Source of the DNA: a candidate division TM6 bacterium UASB124
GTDB taxonomy: Bacteria; Dependentiae; Babeliae; Babeliales; RVW-14
Length of the DNA: 16,573 bases
Direction of reading: 5' to 3'
Assembly (NCBI GenBank): GCA_001468855.1
Contig: LDIV01000001.1
Span: 661,387-677,959, forward strand
Shown: one piece after another, positions 15,654-16,573 of the stretch
Layout: each line of letters starts with the position of its first letter
How positions within the stretch are numbered: the first letter of the stretch is position 1
The notes under the pieces: model-generated
Databases searched by the model: none
What the model saw: only the letters and a program-made list of their open reading frames with translations
What the model was told of the DNA's origin: nothing
Made by a program: the position numbers and the translations under genes

Positions 15654-16573
15654 GCATGCTGCTCAATCATATCAAAAACTTTGTTCAGAACAATACGTTG
15701 ATGCTTTATTACTTTGCATTGATAAAAAAGTTTGCACAAATATGGCAAAAGAAATGCATACGTCACATGATTCGATGTATCGCAACTTTGATAATCCGAT
15801 TGAAAAGGCAAATGCACTACTTGATGATCTCAAAACAATGTCCCTAAACACATTGAACCTTGAAGAGCTATATTTAATCTTTGATGATACGCAGATAACC
15901 AAGTTGTATGCAAAGCAGATCGAAGGCTTGGAGGTTGGTTTCGACGGTAGCCTTGGAATGGCAGTACCGGGAATGAAGATGGTGACCGCATTACTAACTG
16001 ATAGAAAGATCAATATACCGATTAATGCAATACCATATTTTAGCAAAGAGCTTACCCAGGGCCTCTACCAAACAAAAAGTGAAATAGCCGTTAATATAAC
16101 CAAACTTATTATCGAAACATTCAAGATCACAAGAATTCTTGGTGATGCACACTATGCAACAAAGCAAACAGTTCGTTATCTGAACAAAGAACAGTTGCCA
16201 TTCTTGATGAAAATACCATGTAATAGAGTCGTCACAATAAATGGTTCAACGGGACAATTAAAACATATCTTTCGTTTGCAAAAAAATCAGCGAGTAAAAT
16301 CGGTTAAGGGAACTTTTGATGGAATTGATTGCTATTTTTATGTTGTAAAAATTAAGGATGGTACAACGGTTTATTTGATTAGCAACGACTGGATTGATCC
16401 TTACGCGGTTATTGAAATCTATCGTATTCGATGGAACATCGAACTCTTTCACCGTGTTGCAAAACAGTATCTAGGCCTCAGCGATTGCCAAATGCGCTCA
16501 ATAGAAAAGCAACGGTTGCATGTTATTTATGTAATGTTGGCATATGCAATTGCCAACGTAAAGAAAGGTTTGA
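15652..16573 (+). CDS. IS4-family DDE transposase, cut by the window end
   Basis: The frame is open from the ATG at 15652 to the last base, giving 307 residues without a stop; the C-terminus lies outside. It is a DDE transposase: LIFDDTQITK (75-84) supplies the first Asp, ILGDAHYATK (162-171) the second, and YRIRWNIELFHRVAK (257-271) the Glu264. This last segment matches exactly the Y-(2)-R-(3)-E-(6)-K signature of the IS4 family, followed by QYLGL. AAGGAG (15638-15643) lies 8 bases before the ATG but is sequestered in a hairpin. The frame shows no internal damage, so the gene could be active. The insertion lies beside a terminator that has lost its gene. Confidence 0.9.
   Translation, partial: MHAAQSYQKLCSEQYVDALLLCIDKKVCTNMAKEMHTSHDSMYRNFDNPIEKANALLDDLKTMSLNTLNLEELYLIFDDTQITKLYAKQIEGLEVGFDGSLGMAVPGMKMVTALLTDRKINIPINAIPYFSKELTQGLYQTKSEIAVNITKLIIETFKITRILGDAHYATKQTVRYLNKEQLPFLMKIPCNRVVTINGSTGQLKHIFRLQKNQRVKSVKGTFDGIDCYFYVVKIKDGTTVYLISNDWIDPYAVIEIYRIRWNIELFHRVAKQYLGLSDCQMRSIEKQRLHVIYVMLAYAIANVKKGL

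Larger units (their letters stand above)
15544..16573 (+). mobile_element. IS4-family insertion sequence, left part
   Basis: The element appears to begin near CAGGACTTACGCA (15544-15556), which resembles known terminal inverted repeats of IS elements. A transposase open frame with IS4-type motifs fills the rest and runs off the window. The right inverted repeat and target-site duplication are outside the window, so the exact left boundary is uncertain by several bases. Confidence 0.75.

Noticed and set aside
15557..16046. Minus-strand open frames across the left part of the insertion sequence
   Set aside because: The plus strand has a continuous 307-codon frame with all IS4 transposase motifs. 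The minus-strand frames are overlapping shadows.

Overview
The window is 16.6 kb of AT-rich bacterial DNA that uses the standard genetic code and clear Shine-Dalgarno sites. It carries ten coding regions, one tRNA and the left part of an insertion sequence. Housekeeping genes (UDP-glucose synthesis, three translation-quality genes, non-oxidative pentose phosphate enzymes) sit among exported hydrolases with eukaryote-like features. The protein content suggests an intracellular or amoeba-associated Gram-negative bacterium, and candidate phylum Dependentiae (TM6/Babeliae) is my best guess. That placement is inference from gene style, not from a marker gene.

Layout. 1-2048 (minus strand): pheS followed by galU, with a candidate promoter in the divergent gap. 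2235-7246 (plus strand): two tandem paralogues encoding exported PPP-type Ser/Thr phosphatase-like proteins with long proline-rich C-terminal tails. They are separated by a bidirectional terminator, a tRNA-Asp gene on the minus strand and a leader region. 7262-8678: a shared 17-bp hairpin terminator, then a convergent minus-strand gene for an exported clostripain-like (C11) cysteine protease. 8943-12107 (plus): leuS and a transaldolase-family gene in one operon with a good terminator. 12144-12854 (plus): a stand-alone alanyl-tRNA editing protein. 12904-15431 (minus): a NUDIX-type hydrolase gene overlapping a transketolase gene. 15493-15529: a minus-strand terminator that now has no gene upstream of it. 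15544-16573: an IS4-family element whose transposase runs off the window end and whose ribosome binding site lies inside a long hairpin.

Most notable. The first phosphatase-like protein ends in polyproline, a WH2-type actin-binding motif, then amphipathic and acidic segments, with a tryptophan third from the C-terminus. This is the order of the WASP/WAVE output region that binds actin and Arp2/3. If real, it is an exported phosphatase fused to an actin-nucleation-promoting module, a plausible effector of an intracellular bacterium. Its paralogue ends in a shorter segment that loosely resembles beta-thymosin. Transaldolase and transketolase together cover the core of the non-oxidative pentose phosphate route. 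The transketolase resembles the animal-type enzyme more than the E. coli type.
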